Below, in pieces: positions 13,421-22,737 of a stretch of 64,000 bases of DNA. The notes beneath the pieces are model-generated. The model was not told the DNA's origin and did not search any database. It saw only the letters and a list, made by a program, of their open reading frames with translations. Source of the DNA: Acidovorax sp. GW101-3H11 (GTDB lineage: Bacteria > Pseudomonadota > Gammaproteobacteria > Burkholderiales > Burkholderiaceae_C); assembly GCF_001633105.1 (NCBI RefSeq), contig NZ_LUKZ01000008.1, forward strand, positions 10,571 to 74,570. The letters are read 5' to 3'. Each line of letters begins with the position of its first letter. Position 1 is the stretch's first letter. The translations under genes and the position numbers were made by a program.

Positions 13421-14239
13421 ATGCCCGAGCCGTCCTTCCTCGCTGAACTGCGCAACGTCACCTTTTCCTACGGTGACCGCGCCATCCTGCGCGACGTTTC
13501 GCTCTCGGTGCCACGGGGCAAGGTCACGGCGCTCATGGGGGCCTCGGGCGGTGGCAAGACCACGGTGCTGCGCCTGATTGGCGGGCAGCAGAAGGCCCAG
13601 AGCGGCCAGGTGCTGTTTGATGGTCGGGACGTGGGGCGCATGGATGTTTCTGCCCTGTATGCAGCGCGTCGGCGCATGGGCATGTTGTTCCAGTTCGGTG
13701 CGCTGTTCACCGACCTCAGCGTGTTCGAGAACGTGGCCTTTCCGCTGCGCGAGCACACCGACCTGTCCGAAGCCCTGATCCGCGACGTGGTGCTGATGAA
13801 GCTGCATGCCGTGGGCCTGCGTGGCGCGCGCGATCTGGCGCCCAGCCAGATATCGGGCGGCATGGCCCGCCGCGTGGCCCTGGCCCGCGCGATTGTGCTG
13901 GACCCGGAGCTGGTCATGTACGACGAGCCCTTTGCGGGCCTGGACCCCATCTCGCTGGGCACGGCGGCCCAGTTGATCCGCCAGCTCAATGACGCCATGG
14001 GCCTGACCAGCATCATCGTTTCGCACGATCTGGAGGAAACCTTCCGGCTCGCGGACCACGTGATCATCCTGGGCGAGGGCGTGGTGGCGGCCCAGGGCAC
14101 GCCCGACGAGGTGCGCGCCAGCCGCGACCCGCTGGTGCACCAGTTTGTGAATGCCCTGCCTGCGGGGCCCGTGCCGTTCCACTACCCGTCGCCAGACCCT
14201 GCCCAGGACTTTGGGCCCGCGGGAGGGCGCAGTTCATGA
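13421..14239 (+). CDS. mlaF: Phospholipid ABC transporter ATP-binding protein MlaF
   Basis: ATPase of the MlaFEDB inner-membrane complex, which moves phospholipid between the inner membrane and the outer-leaflet maintenance system. The 272 residues carry Walker [10 protein letters not shown] (40-48), Q-loop LFQFGALF, signature SGGMA near 145 with RRVALARA, Walker B LVMYDEP followed by FAGLDP, and the switch His in [10 protein letters not shown]. The ATG at 13421 gives the usual MlaF N-terminus; an in-frame ATG at 13376 is possible but the added residues look non-homologous. The stop overlaps mlaE by 4 nt (ATGA). First gene of mlaFEDACB. Confidence 0.95.
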   Translation: MPEPSFLAELRNVTFSYGDRAILRDVSLSVPRGKVTALMGASGGGKTTVLRLIGGQQKAQSGQVLFDGRDVGRMDVSALYAARRRMGMLFQFGALFTDLSVFENVAFPLREHTDLSEALIRDVVLMKLHAVGLRGARDLAPSQISGGMARRVALARAIVLDPELVMYDEPFAGLDPISLGTAAQLIRQLNDAMGLTSIIVSHDLEETFRLADHVIILGEGVVAAQGTPDEVRASRDPLVHQFVNALPAGPVPFHYPSPDPAQDFGPAGGRSS

Positions 14240-15018
14240 GCTGGTACAAGCCTTCGGATGTGGGCTTTGCCGTGCGCCAGCAACTGGCGGACATTGGTTG
14301 GGGCGCACGCCTGTTTTTCCGGCTGCTGCGGCTGGCCGGGGCGACCTTTCTGCGGCCCGGGCTGGTGCGCGACCAGATCCATTTTCTGGGCAACTATTCG
14401 CTGGCCATCGTTGCGGTGTCGGGCCTGTTCGTGGGTTTTGTGCTGGGGCTGCAGGGCTACTACACGCTGCAGCGTTATGGGTCTTCCGAGGCCCTGGGCC
14501 TGCTGGTGGCGTTGAGCCTGGTGCGCGAGCTGGGACCCGTGGTCACGGCGCTGCTGTTTGCGGGCCGCGCGGGCACCTCGCTCACGGCCGAGATTGGCCT
14601 GATGCGCGCGGGCGAGCAATTGAGCGCTATGGAGATGATGGCCGTGGACCCGGTGCAGCGCATCCTGGCGCCGCGCTTCTGGGCCGGGGTGATCACCATG
14701 CCGTTGTTGGCGGCGGTGTTCAGCGCGGTGGGCATCATCGGCGGCTGGGTGGTGGGCGTGCTCATGATCGGCATCGACCCCGGGGCCTTCTGGAGCCAGA
14801 TGCAGGGCGGGGTGGATGTCTGGAAAGACCTGGGCAACGGCGTGCTCAAAAGTGTGGTCTTCGGCTTCACCGTGACCTTTGTGGCACTTTTGCAGGGCTT
14901 TGTGGCCAAGCCCACGCCCGAGGGCGTTTCGCGCGCCACCACACGCACGGTGGTCATGGCGTCCCTGGCGGTGCTGGCGCTGGACTTTGTGCTCACGGCC
15001 CTGATGTTCAGTATCTGA
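14236..15018 (+). CDS. mlaE: Phospholipid ABC transporter permease MlaE
   Basis: Integral inner-membrane permease of the Mla system, 260 residues, MlaE/YrbE family. The N-terminal interface helix is followed by hydrophobic segments ([22 protein letters not shown]; a central stretch around [28 protein letters not shown]; a C-terminal helix from [21 protein letters not shown]). The family hallmark [39 protein letters not shown] is fully present. Translationally coupled to mlaF by ATGA and followed 36 nt later by mlaD. Confidence 0.95.
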   Translation: MSWYKPSDVGFAVRQQLADIGWGARLFFRLLRLAGATFLRPGLVRDQIHFLGNYSLAIVAVSGLFVGFVLGLQGYYTLQRYGSSEALGLLVALSLVRELGPVVTALLFAGRAGTSLTAEIGLMRAGEQLSAMEMMAVDPVQRILAPRFWAGVITMPLLAAVFSAVGIIGGWVVGVLMIGIDPGAFWSQMQGGVDVWKDLGNGVLKSVVFGFTVTFVALLQGFVAKPTPEGVSRATTRTVVMASLAVLALDFVLTALMFSI

Positions 15019-15054
15019 CGCTGGCGAAGCTGGCGCGGGAAGGAATCCAAGACA

Positions 15055-15543
15055 ATGCAACGTTCAAAAAACGATTTCTGGGTGGGGCTCTTTGTGATGC
15101 TGGGCACGGTGGCGCTGGTGTTTCTGGCGCTGCAGTCGGCCAACCTGCTGACCCTGAACTTCCAGCCGGGCTACCAGATCACGGCGCGCTTTGACAACAT
15201 TGGCGGCCTCAAGCCCCAGGCGGCGGTGCGCAGCGCCGGTGTGGTGGTGGGGCGGGTACAGGCGATTACCTTTGATGACAAGACCTACCAAGCGCGGGTG
15301 ACGCTGGCGATGGAAAACCGCTACGCTTTCCCTAAGGACAGCTCGCTCAAGATCCTCACCAGCGGCCTGCTGGGTGAGCAGTACATCGGCATCGAAGCGG
15401 GTGCGGACGAGAAAAACCTGGCGGCGGGCGACATGGTCACGGCGACCCAGTCGGCCGTGGTGCTGGAAAACCTCATCGGACAATTTCTTTACAGCAAGGC
15501 CGAAGACGGCAGCAAACCTGCTGGGACAGGTGGCAAAAAATGA
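15055..15543 (+). CDS. mlaD: Phospholipid-binding MCE protein MlaD
   Basis: The 162-residue product has one N-terminal membrane anchor (FWVGLFVMLGTVALVFLALQSANL) and one periplasmic MCE domain. The domain has YQITARFDNIGGLKPQAAVRSAGVVVGRVQAI, then ILTSGLLGEQYIGIEAGAD, both characteristic of MlaD. In the family, MlaD forms a hexameric ring that binds phospholipid and receives it from or gives it to MlaC. GGAAGGAA precedes the start. The stop overlaps the mlaA ATG (ATGA at 15540-15543). Confidence 0.95.
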   Translation: MQRSKNDFWVGLFVMLGTVALVFLALQSANLLTLNFQPGYQITARFDNIGGLKPQAAVRSAGVVVGRVQAITFDDKTYQARVTLAMENRYAFPKDSSLKILTSGLLGEQYIGIEAGADEKNLAAGDMVTATQSAVVLENLIGQFLYSKAEDGSKPAGTGGKK

Positions 15544-16340
15544 CGAACTCTCACGATACAACTCCGCCCCCCCACGCAGCACGCGGGGCTTTGGCCGCGC
15601 GCCTGGTGGCCTGTCTGGGGCTTTTGCTGGGTGCTGCGCTGCTGACGGGCTGCGCCACGGTGGCCAACCCCGATCCGCGCGACCCGCTGGAGTCCTACAA
15701 CCGCAGCATGACCAACTTCAATGAGCATGTGGATGCGATGGTGCTCAAGCCGGTGGCGATTGCCTACAAGGACGTAACGCCTGCGCCCGTGCGCACCGGG
15801 GTGAGCAACTTCTTTGCGAACCTGGGCGATGTGTGGTCGTTTGTGAACAACGTGCTGCAGCTGCGTGGCGAAGCCGCCGCCTCTACGTTCATGCGGGTGA
15901 ATGTGAACACCCTCATGGGCATTGGCGGTGTGCTGGACATTGCCAGCGAGCTGGGTATCGACCGCTACAAGCAGGATTTCGGCCTGACACTGGGCTACTG
16001 GGGTATGGGCACCGGCCCGTACCTCGTGCTGCCCATCCTGGGGCCTTCCACGGTGCGTGACACCCTGGCCCTGCCGGTGGACATGAAGGGCAACGTGGTG
16101 AGCTACGTGGACCCGGTCTCGGCACGCAATTCGCTCTATGCGCTGCGCATTGTGGACACGCGGGCCAACCTGCTGCGTGCCAGCTCGGTGCTCGACAGCG
16201 CGGCGCTGGACAAATACAGCTTCACGCGCGATGTGTTCTTGCAGGTGCGCAGCCAGCAGGCAGGTACGCCGTTCAATGGCGACGACAAGAACGACAGCGA
16301 TGGCAGCAACGGCGTCCTGCCCGAAGAGCCGCCGCGCTGA
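15540..16340 (+). CDS. mlaA: Outer-membrane lipoprotein MlaA (VacJ)
   Basis: Outer-membrane component of the Mla pathway, which extracts phospholipid from the outer leaflet. The 266-residue precursor has a signal peptide with lipobox LLTGC (Cys38), then the VacJ core: DPRDPLESYNRSMTNFNEHVD, a central VSNFFANLGDVWSFVNNVLQ, GGVLDIASELG, GYWGMGTGPYLVLPILGPS, and VDPVSARNSLYALRIVDTRANLL. The C-terminal tail is polar and probably disordered. In enterics mlaA is unlinked to the mla operon; here it lies between mlaD and mlaC, as in other betaproteobacteria, and is coupled to mlaD by ATGA. Confidence 0.95.
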   Translation: MTNSHDTTPPPHAARGALAARLVACLGLLLGAALLTGCATVANPDPRDPLESYNRSMTNFNEHVDAMVLKPVAIAYKDVTPAPVRTGVSNFFANLGDVWSFVNNVLQLRGEAAASTFMRVNVNTLMGIGGVLDIASELGIDRYKQDFGLTLGYWGMGTGPYLVLPILGPSTVRDTLALPVDMKGNVVSYVDPVSARNSLYALRIVDTRANLLRASSVLDSAALDKYSFTRDVFLQVRSQQAGTPFNGDDKNDSDGSNGVLPEEPPR

Positions 16341-16464
16341 GGCGCCGGGCCCCTGCGCCTGCAGGCGCGGCCCGTGTTGCACTTGCTTGCAACCCGCAAC
16401 TGCAGCGACGCATGCGGGGCCGCCATGGCCACCACAATGATTTGACGGGCACCAGCCCGCACCG

Positions 16465-17130
16465 ATGAAAGCCAAGAACATGATGAACCGACGTACCCTG
16501 GGGCGCAGTGCCCTGAGCCTGGCTGCCGCCATGGCCCTGTCGCTGGGCCTGTCCGCACCGGCCCTGGCAGCGGATGAAGCCCCCGATGCGCTGATCAAGC
16601 GCCTGTCTACCGATGTGCTCTCCACCGTCAAGGCCGACAAGGCCATCCAGGGCGGCGATCTGTCCAGGGTGATCGCGCTGGTGGACAAGACCGTCATGCC
16701 CAACGTCAACTTCCGCCGCATGACGGCTGCGGCCGTGGGCCCCGGCTGGCGCCAAGCCACGCCCGAGCAGCAAAAGCGCCTGCAGGAAGAGTTCAAGATC
16801 CTGCTGGTACGCACCTACGCCGGTGCGCTGGCCCAGGTCAACGACCAGACGATCCAGGTCAAGCCCCTGCGGGCGGCGGCCGAAGACAAGGACGTGCTGG
16901 TGCGCACCGAAATCGTGGGCCGGGGCGACCCCATCCAGCTCGACTACCGGCTGGAAAAGACCCCTGGCGACGGCGCAGGCTGGAAAATCTACAACCTCAA
17001 TGTGCTGGGCGTGTGGCTGGTCGAAACCTACCGGGGCCAGTTTGCCCAGGAAATCAACGCCAAGGGCATCGACGGCCTGATCGAGACCCTGGTGGCGCGC
17101 AACAAGACCAACACCTCGGCCAAAGGCTGA
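16465..17130 (+). CDS. mlaC: Periplasmic phospholipid shuttle MlaC
   Basis: Ttg2D/MlaC-family soluble carrier between MlaA and MlaFEDB. The 221-residue precursor has a signal peptide ending APALA-ADEAP (cleavage after about residue 34). The mature domain reads LIKRLSTDVLSTVKADKAIQGGD, KTVMPNVNFRRMTAAAVGPGWRQATPEQQKRLQEEFKILLVRTYAGAL, and ends YNLNVLGVWLVETYRGQFAQEINAKGIDGLIETL, all typical of the family. The 124-nt gap after mlaA holds GC-rich palindromes but no clear terminator, so the operon probably continues. Confidence 0.95.
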   Translation: MKAKNMMNRRTLGRSALSLAAAMALSLGLSAPALAADEAPDALIKRLSTDVLSTVKADKAIQGGDLSRVIALVDKTVMPNVNFRRMTAAAVGPGWRQATPEQQKRLQEEFKILLVRTYAGALAQVNDQTIQVKPLRAAAEDKDVLVRTEIVGRGDPIQLDYRLEKTPGDGAGWKIYNLNVLGVWLVETYRGQFAQEINAKGIDGLIETLVARNKTNTSAKG

Positions 17131-17136
17131 GGCGGT

Positions 17137-17424
17137 GTGACCCATTCCGCCATGCTGGTACTGCCCCACGAACTTACCCACCGCCAGGCCACGGCCTGCC
17201 TGCAGATGCTGTTGCAGGGCCTGCGTGTGCACCGTGAGACGGGGGTGGTGGTGGACGCGAGCGCCATGGCGGTGTTTGACAGCTCGGCGCTGGCGGTGCT
17301 GCTGGAATGCCGACGCGAGGCGCTCTCGGTGGGCAAGACCTTTGCCGTGCAGGGCCTGCCCACGGCGCTGCGCGGCATGGCGGGTTTGTATGGTGTGGGC
17401 ACCTTGCTCACGCCGGTGTCCTGA
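17137..17424 (+). CDS. mlaB: STAS-domain protein MlaB
   Basis: The 95-residue STAS-domain protein begins at a GTG with GAGGCGG upstream, 6 nt after mlaC. The STAS core VHRETGVVVDASAMAVFDSSALAVLLECRREA contains the conserved D-S-S motif. In the family MlaB binds MlaF and is required for assembly and activity of the transporter. Short size and position at the end of mlaFEDACB agree. Confidence 0.9.
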   Translation: MTHSAMLVLPHELTHRQATACLQMLLQGLRVHRETGVVVDASAMAVFDSSALAVLLECRREALSVGKTFAVQGLPTALRGMAGLYGVGTLLTPVS

Positions 17425-17518
17425 AGCAGGTTTAGAGTCTCGGCACCGAGGGCGCACAGGCTGCTGCCCGCCCCCTCACCAACGCGGTTCAAGGCAAGGC
17501 CGTAAAATCGATGGCTTC

Positions 17519-18457
17519 ATGCCCGCAGTCTCCTTCCAAGCCATCTCCAAGACCTTTGCCACGCCCAAAGGCCCTTTTCAGGCACTGAACCAGGTCAACC
17601 TGGACATTGAGGAGGGCGAGTTCTTCGGGCTCCTCGGCCCCAACGGCGCCGGTAAAACCACCCTGATCAGCATCCTCGCCGGCCTGGCGCGTGCCAGCAG
17701 CGGCCGCGTGCTGGTGCAGGGCAGCGACGTGCAGGCCCAGTATGCCGATGCCCGCCGCAAGCTGGGCATCGTGCCGCAAGAGCTGGTGTTCGACCCCTTC
17801 TTCAATGTGCGCGAGGCGCTGCGCATCCAGTCCGGCTACTTCGGCGTGAAGAACAACGACGCCTGGATCGACGAGCTGTTGGAGAACCTGGGCCTGGCCG
17901 ACAAGGCCAACGCCAACATGCGCCAGCTGTCGGGCGGCATGAAGCGCCGTGTGCTGGTGGCGCAGGCGCTGGTGCACAAACCGCCCATCATCGTGCTGGA
18001 TGAGCCCACAGCGGGCGTGGATGTGGAGCTGCGCCAGACCCTGTGGCACTTCATCGCCCGCCTGAACAAGGAAGGGCACACCGTGCTGCTCACCACCCAC
18101 TACCTTGAAGAAGCCGAAGCCCTGTGTGGCCGCATTGCGATGCTCAAGGCCGGGCAGGTGGTGGCGCTCAACCGCACGTCTGAGCTGCTCAAGGCGGCTT
18201 CGGGCAGCGTGCTGCAGTTCAAGACCGACACGGTGCTGCCGCCTCCGCTGTCCGCAGTGGCGCGTGTCACCGGCCGCATCGTCCAACTGCCTGCGCACGA
18301 CGCGGCAGAGATTGAAAACCACCTGGCTGCCTTGCGCTTGGGCGGGGTCGAGGTGCAGGACATGGAGATCCGCCGACCTGATCTGGAGGATGTGTTTTTG
18401 CAGGTGATGTCCGGTACGTCGGTGTCGAACATTCCACTGGAGGGTGTTGCGCTATGA
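17519..18457 (+). CDS. ABC-2 type transporter ATP-binding protein (YadG-like)
   Basis: The 312-residue ATPase has Walker A GPNGAGKT (40-47), Q-loop PQELVFDPFFNV, signature LSGGMKRRVLVAQALVH, Walker B IIVLDEPTAGVD, and switch TTHYLEEAE. Family resemblance is to YadG/CcmA-like ATPases paired with an ABC-2 permease. The substrate is unknown. A GTAAAATC at 17502-17509 close to the ATG could be a -10 element. The stop overlaps the permease start (ATGA at 18454-18457). The pair lies between mlaB and ibaG, a position occupied by no gene in E. coli. Confidence 0.9.
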   Translation: MPAVSFQAISKTFATPKGPFQALNQVNLDIEEGEFFGLLGPNGAGKTTLISILAGLARASSGRVLVQGSDVQAQYADARRKLGIVPQELVFDPFFNVREALRIQSGYFGVKNNDAWIDELLENLGLADKANANMRQLSGGMKRRVLVAQALVHKPPIIVLDEPTAGVDVELRQTLWHFIARLNKEGHTVLLTTHYLEEAEALCGRIAMLKAGQVVALNRTSELLKAASGSVLQFKTDTVLPPPLSAVARVTGRIVQLPAHDAAEIENHLAALRLGGVEVQDMEIRRPDLEDVFLQVMSGTSVSNIPLEGVAL

Positions 18458-19209
18458 CCGGCTGGCAGACGCTTTTTTATAAAGAAGTGCTGCGTTTCTG
18501 GAAGGTCAGCTTCCAGACCGTGGCCGCGCCGGTGCTCACGGCCGTGTTGTACCTGCTGATCTTCGGCCACGTGCTTGAAGACCATGTGAAGGTCTACGAC
18601 CGCATCAGCTACACCGCCTTCCTGGTGCCCGGCCTCGTGATGATGAGCGTGCTGCAGAACGCGTTTGCCAACAGCTCGTCGAGCATCATCCAGAGCAAGA
18701 TCATGGGCAGCCTGGTGTTTGTGCTGCTCACGCCGCTGTCGCACTGGGCGTGGTTCTGCGCTTATGTGGGTTCGTCCATCGTGCGCGGTCTGGTGGTGGG
18801 GCTGGGCGTGTTCATAGTCACGCTGGCGTTTGCGCGGCCCGAGTTTGCGGCGCCTCTGTGGATTCTGGCGTTTGCCCTGCTGGGGGCGGCGCTGCTGGCC
18901 ACGCTGGGGTTGATTGCAGGGCTCTGGGCCGACAAGTTCGACCAGATGGCTGCGTTCCAGAACTTCATCATCGTGCCCATGACCTTCCTGTCGGGCGTGT
19001 TCTATTCGATCCAGTCGCTGCCGCCGTTCTGGCAGGCCGTGAGCCACCTCAACCCGTTTTTCTACATGATCGACGGTTTCCGCTACGGCTTCTTCGGCCA
19101 GAGCGACACATCGCCCTGGCTCAGCCTGGGCATCGTGGGCATCGCCTGGCTAGCCGTGAGCGCGCTGGCCGTGCACCTCTTGCGCACGGGCTACAAGATT
19201 CGGAATTGA
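18454..19209 (+). CDS. ABC-2 type transporter permease (YadH-like)
   Basis: The 251-residue integral membrane protein has about six hydrophobic segments and the ABC-2 family pattern YTAFLVPGLVMMSVLQNAFANSSSSIIQ, FIIVPMTFLSGVFYSIQSLPPFWQAVSHLNPFFYMIDGFRYGFFG. It pairs with the ATPase upstream to form an exporter of unknown substrate. Coupled by ATGA overlap; ibaG begins 2 nt after its stop. Confidence 0.9.
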   Translation: MTGWQTLFYKEVLRFWKVSFQTVAAPVLTAVLYLLIFGHVLEDHVKVYDRISYTAFLVPGLVMMSVLQNAFANSSSSIIQSKIMGSLVFVLLTPLSHWAWFCAYVGSSIVRGLVVGLGVFIVTLAFARPEFAAPLWILAFALLGAALLATLGLIAGLWADKFDQMAAFQNFIIVPMTFLSGVFYSIQSLPPFWQAVSHLNPFFYMIDGFRYGFFGQSDTSPWLSLGIVGIAWLAVSALAVHLLRTGYKIRN

Positions 19210-19210
19210 C

Positions 19211-19453
19211 ATGACCGCTGACCAACTCAAAGAAATCATCACCGCTGGCCTGGCCTGCGAACACATCACGCTCGAAGGCGATGGACGCCACTGGTACGCC
19301 ACCATCGTTTCGGCCGAGTTCGAGGGCAAGCGCGCCATCCAGCGCCACCAGCGGGTGTACGCCACGCTGGGCGCGAAAATGCACACCGACGAAGTGCATG
19401 CGCTGTCGATGAAAACCTTCACCCCCGCCGAGTGGGCGGCGCAGGCGCAGTAA
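19211..19453 (+). CDS. ibaG: BolA-family protein IbaG
   Basis: BolA-like protein of 80 residues. It has the family's VEGDGRHWYATIVS-type strand (residues about 22-34) and RHQRVYATLGAKMHTDEVHALSMKTFTPAEW with the conserved C-terminal His and the A-L-S-x-K-T ending. BolA/IbaG proteins work with monothiol glutaredoxins in FeS trafficking. The mla-ibaG-murA order matches E. coli, which supports IbaG over BolA. Only 1 nt separates it from the permease stop. Confidence 0.88.
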   Translation: MTADQLKEIITAGLACEHITLEGDGRHWYATIVSAEFEGKRAIQRHQRVYATLGAKMHTDEVHALSMKTFTPAEWAAQAQ

Positions 19454-19477
19454 GTACGCAGCGCAGCGCGCCGTATT

Positions 19478-19545
19478 GATTGCTCATATTTTTATAGCTA
19501 TCAGCGCATGATGGACGCGCGGTAGAGCCCATTTTTATTCATATT
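19478..19545 (+). repeat. Dispersed repeat R1, copy upstream of murA
   Basis: Has GATTGCTCATATTTTTATAG, CTATCAGCGC, ATGATGGACGCGCGGTAGA and CCCATTTTTATTC in order. The 24 nt at 19503-19526 are identical to 50551-50574 in another copy. Ends 13 nt before the murA ATG. Confidence 0.85.
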
Positions 19546-19558
19546 CTGGTTATCTGAC

Positions 19559-20830
19559 ATGGACAAACTCCTGATTCGCGGCGGACGCAGCTTGCAGGGC
19601 GAGGTGCTGGTATCCGGCGCCAAGAACGCCGCCTTGCCGGAGTTGTGCGCCGCCTTGCTCACGGCCGAACCCGTGACCCTTCTCAACGTGCCCCAGCTGC
19701 AGGATGTGAGCACCATGCTCAAGCTCATCCGCAACATGGGCGTGGCGGCCGAGCGTGCCGACGACGGCACGGTGCGCATTGATGCCAGCGGTCTGAACAC
19801 GCCCGAGGCGCCGTACGAGCTGGTCAAGACCATGCGCGCCTCGGTGTTGGCGCTGGGCCCGCTGCTGGCCCGCTTTGGCGAGGCCACGGTGTCCCTGCCC
19901 GGCGGCTGCGCCATCGGCTCGCGCCCGGTGGACCAGCACATCAAGGGCCTGGCTGCCATGGGCGCCGAGATCGTGGTCGAACACGGCTACATGATCGCCA
20001 AGCTGCCTGCAGGCTGGACTCGCCTCAAGGGCGCGCGCATCACCACCGACATGGTGACGGTGACGGGCACCGAGAACTTCCTCATGGCCGCTGCGCTGGC
20101 CGAGGGTGAGACGGTGCTCGAAAACGCCGCACAGGAGCCCGAGATTTCGGACCTGGCCGAGATGCTGATCGCCATGGGCGCCCAGATCGAAGGCCACGGC
20201 ACCAGCCGCATCCGCATCCAGGGCGTGGACAAGCTGCACGGCTGCACGCACCGCGTGGTGGCCGACCGCATCGAAGCAGGCACCTTTTTGTGCGCCGTGG
20301 CAGCCACGGGCGGCGATGTGACGCTGCGCCATGGCCGCGCCGACCACCTGGACGCTGTGATCGAGAAGCTGCGCGAAGCCGGTGCCGATGTGCAGGCGGT
20401 GGAAAGCGGCATCCGCGTGAAGAGCCCGGGCGGCGCCACGCTCAGGGCCCAGGGCTTTCGCACCACCGAATACCCGGGCTTCCCCACCGACATGCAGGCG
20501 CAATTCATGGCGCTCAACTGCATCGCCCAGGGCACGGCCACGGTGACCGAGACGATTTTTGAAAACCGCTTCATGCACGTTAACGAGCTGGTGCGTCTGG
20601 GGGCCAAGATCCAGACCGATGGCAAGGTGGCGGTCATCGAAGGCGTGCCACGCCTGTCGGGCGCCACCGTGATGGCCACCGACCTGCGCGCCTCCGCCAG
20701 CCTCGTCATCGCAGGCCTGGTGGCCGACGGCGAAACCGTGGTGGACCGCATCTACCACCTGGACCGTGGCTACGACTGCATGGAAGCCAAACTGCGTGGC
20801 CTGGGTGCCGACATCGAGCGAGTGGCATGA
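19559..20830 (+). CDS. murA: UDP-N-acetylglucosamine 1-carboxyvinyltransferase
   Basis: MurA transfers enolpyruvate from PEP to UDP-GlcNAc, the first committed step of peptidoglycan synthesis. The 423 residues have the family length. The N-terminal [27 protein letters not shown] and the fosfomycin-target loop [19 protein letters not shown] with catalytic Cys117 are visible; Cys at this position predicts the fosfomycin-sensitive type. The C-terminal [32 protein letters not shown] is typical. Repeat R1 lies just upstream and repeat R2 starts about 6 nt after the stop. Confidence 0.97.
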   Translation: MDKLLIRGGRSLQGEVLVSGAKNAALPELCAALLTAEPVTLLNVPQLQDVSTMLKLIRNMGVAAERADDGTVRIDASGLNTPEAPYELVKTMRASVLALGPLLARFGEATVSLPGGCAIGSRPVDQHIKGLAAMGAEIVVEHGYMIAKLPAGWTRLKGARITTDMVTVTGTENFLMAAALAEGETVLENAAQEPEISDLAEMLIAMGAQIEGHGTSRIRIQGVDKLHGCTHRVVADRIEAGTFLCAVAATGGDVTLRHGRADHLDAVIEKLREAGADVQAVESGIRVKSPGGATLRAQGFRTTEYPGFPTDMQAQFMALNCIAQGTATVTETIFENRFMHVNELVRLGAKIQTDGKVAVIEGVPRLSGATVMATDLRASASLVIAGLVADGETVVDRIYHLDRGYDCMEAKLRGLGADIERVA

Positions 20831-20835
20831 AGAAC

Positions 20836-20965
20836 AACCCCCTGAGCGGCTTCGCCGCTTCCCCCTTCTCTCACGCTGCGCGTGGGAAGGGGGACGCCGC
20901 CAGTGCGGCGGGGCGGCCCTTGCACGGCGGCACTCGCTTGCGGCGCGCCGGTTTCAAGAGCGCAG
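20836..20965 (+). repeat. Dispersed repeat R2, after murA
   Basis: Begins CCCCCTGAGCGGCTTCGCCG, 6 nt after the murA stop. Then CTTCCCCCTTCTCTC, GAAGGGGGACGCCGCCAG, GCGGGGCGGCCCTTGC and GCGCGCCGGTTTCAAG. Several GC-rich hairpins are possible (AGCGGC TTC GCCGCT; CCCCCTTC / GAAGGGGG). Confidence 0.8.
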
Positions 20966-20995
20966 GGCAAAACGACGAATATCGGAGTAAATGAA

Positions 20996-21640
20996 ATGAT
21001 GATCACCCTGGCGCTTTCCAAGGGCCGCATCTTTGACGAAACCCTGCCCCTGCTGGCCGCAGCCGGCATCGAGGTGCTGGAAGACCCCGAAAAGTCGCGC
21101 AAACTCATCCTGCCCACCAACCAGCCCAATGTGCGTGTGGTGCTGGTGCGTGCCACCGACGTGCCCACGTATGTGGAATACGGCGGTGCCGACATCGGCG
21201 TGACGGGCAAGGACACCCTCATCGAACACGGTGGCCAGGGCCTGTACCAGCCGCTGGACCTGCAGATCGCCAAGTGCCGCGTGAGCGTGGCCGTGCGCAA
21301 CGACTTCGACTACGAACGTGCCGTGAAGCAGGGCGCGCGCCTGAAGGTCGCCACCAAATACACCAGCATCGCTCGCGACTTCTTCGCGACCAAGGGTGTG
21401 CACGTGGACATGGTCAAGCTCTACGGCAGCATGGAATTGGCGCCGCTGACCGGCCTGGCCGATGCGATCGTCGATCTGGTCTCCACCGGCAACACGCTCA
21501 AGGCCAACCATCTGGTGGAGGTCGAGCGCATCATGGACATCAGCTCCTACCTGGTTGTGAACCAGGCCGCGCTCAAGCTCAAGCAGGCGCCGCTGCGGCG
21601 CATCATCGATGCGTTTGCGGGTGCTATTCCCAAAAACTGA
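20996..21640 (+). CDS. hisG: ATP phosphoribosyltransferase, short form
   Basis: First enzyme of histidine synthesis, joining ATP and PRPP. At 214 residues this is the short HisG-S form, which lacks the C-terminal regulatory domain and works with HisZ; no hisZ lies in the window. Motifs: [50 protein letters not shown], and the PRPP loop [22 protein letters not shown]. The double ATG at 20996/20999 is preceded by TCGGAGTAA. First gene of the his cluster; repeat R2 lies between it and murA. Confidence 0.95.
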   Translation: MMITLALSKGRIFDETLPLLAAAGIEVLEDPEKSRKLILPTNQPNVRVVLVRATDVPTYVEYGGADIGVTGKDTLIEHGGQGLYQPLDLQIAKCRVSVAVRNDFDYERAVKQGARLKVATKYTSIARDFFATKGVHVDMVKLYGSMELAPLTGLADAIVDLVSTGNTLKANHLVEVERIMDISSYLVVNQAALKLKQAPLRRIIDAFAGAIPKN

Positions 21641-21661
21641 ACCCTGCCCCCACCCAACGCC

Positions 21662-22675
21662 GTGACGAGCGTCCCGCAGCAGCCCGCCGATTTCGCTGAC
21701 ATCGCGCGCCTGATCGCCGCGAGCCGGCAGCAGGCCGTGCAGGCGGTCAACACGCTGCTGGTCGAGCTGTACTGGCAGATCGGCGAGCGCATCAGCCGCA
21801 AGATTGCCGCGGCCGAGTGGGGCGATGGGGTGGTGGCACAACTGGCGGGGTATCTGGCGCAAACGCAGCCGGGGCTGCGTGGTTTTACCCGCCGCAACCT
21901 GTTCAGGATGCGGCATTTCTACGAGGCCTATCCCGCCCGCGAAATTGTGTCAGCGCTGCTGACACAATTGCCCTGGACGCACCACCTCATCATTCTGGGC
22001 CAAAGCAAACGGCCCGAAGAACGCGAGTTCTACCTGCGCCTGGCGGCGCAGGAGAAGTGGAGCAGCCGAGAGCTGGAGCGGCAGTTCAAAACCGCCTTGT
22101 TCGAGCGCACCGTGCTTCATCCCACAAAAGTGTCAGCACTGGCGAGACAAATTCACCCCGATGTGGCTGGCATCTTCAAAGACAGCTACGTCGTCGAATT
22201 TCTGGGCCTGCCCACGGGCCACGCCGAAGCAGATCTGCACCAAAGCCTGCTCGCAAGGCTCAAGGACTTCCTGATCGAGCTGGGCCGCGACTTCTGCTTT
22301 GTCGGCAGCGAATACCCGCTGCAAGTCGGCGGACGCGACTTCGCGCTCGACCTGCTGTTCTTCCACCGCGGCCTCAACAGCTTGGTCGCCATCGAACTGA
22401 AGGTCGGCCGCTTCGAGCCCGAATACCTGGGCAAGCTCAACTTCTACCTCGAAGCACTCGACCGCGACGTCAAGAAGCCCCACGAGCGCCCCGCCATCGG
22501 CGTGCTGCTGTGCGCGAGCAAAGACGACGAAGTGGTCGAATACGCTTTGAGCCGCAGCACTTCGCCGGCCTTGATTGCTGAATACCAGACGCAACTGCCC
22601 GACAAAGCCCTGCTGCGGGCCAAGCTGCATGAGTTCTACCTGCAGAACACGCAGCCGGACGACGCCACCGACTGA
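21662..22675 (+). CDS. PDDEXK nuclease-domain protein, DUF1016/YhcG family
   Basis: The 337-residue product has an N-terminal helical DUF1016 domain (ARLIAASRQQAVQAVNTLLVELYWQIGERISRK, then GFTRRNLFRMRHFYEAYP) and a C-terminal PDDEXK-like nuclease fold. In the latter, GGRDFALDLLFFHRG gives a catalytic Asp (226 or 230) and VAIELKVG gives the E-x-K pair (Glu245, Lys247). The start is a GTG at 21662, 21 nt after the hisG stop. The family is widespread in accessory DNA, and members are suspected of roles in mobile-element or phage interactions; none is proven here. It interrupts the hisG-hisD order, and hisD follows after 3 nt. Confidence 0.88.
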   Translation: MTSVPQQPADFADIARLIAASRQQAVQAVNTLLVELYWQIGERISRKIAAAEWGDGVVAQLAGYLAQTQPGLRGFTRRNLFRMRHFYEAYPAREIVSALLTQLPWTHHLIILGQSKRPEEREFYLRLAAQEKWSSRELERQFKTALFERTVLHPTKVSALARQIHPDVAGIFKDSYVVEFLGLPTGHAEADLHQSLLARLKDFLIELGRDFCFVGSEYPLQVGGRDFALDLLFFHRGLNSLVAIELKVGRFEPEYLGKLNFYLEALDRDVKKPHERPAIGVLLCASKDDEVVEYALSRSTSPALIAEYQTQLPDKALLRAKLHEFYLQNTQPDDATD

Positions 22676-22737
22676 AGAATGACTATGAAATCAATAGCTG
22701 CCCCCGCTTACCTGTCAACGGCTGATGCCGATTTTGA
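22676..22737 (+). repeat. Possible R1-like sequence at the hisD start
   Basis: ATGAAATCAATAGCTGC followed by CGCTTACC, TCAACGGCTGATGCCG and ATTTTGAG resembles the R1 order. The downstream part also encodes residues conserved in HisD (LSTADADFE), so only the first 18 nt are persuasive. Confidence 0.3.
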
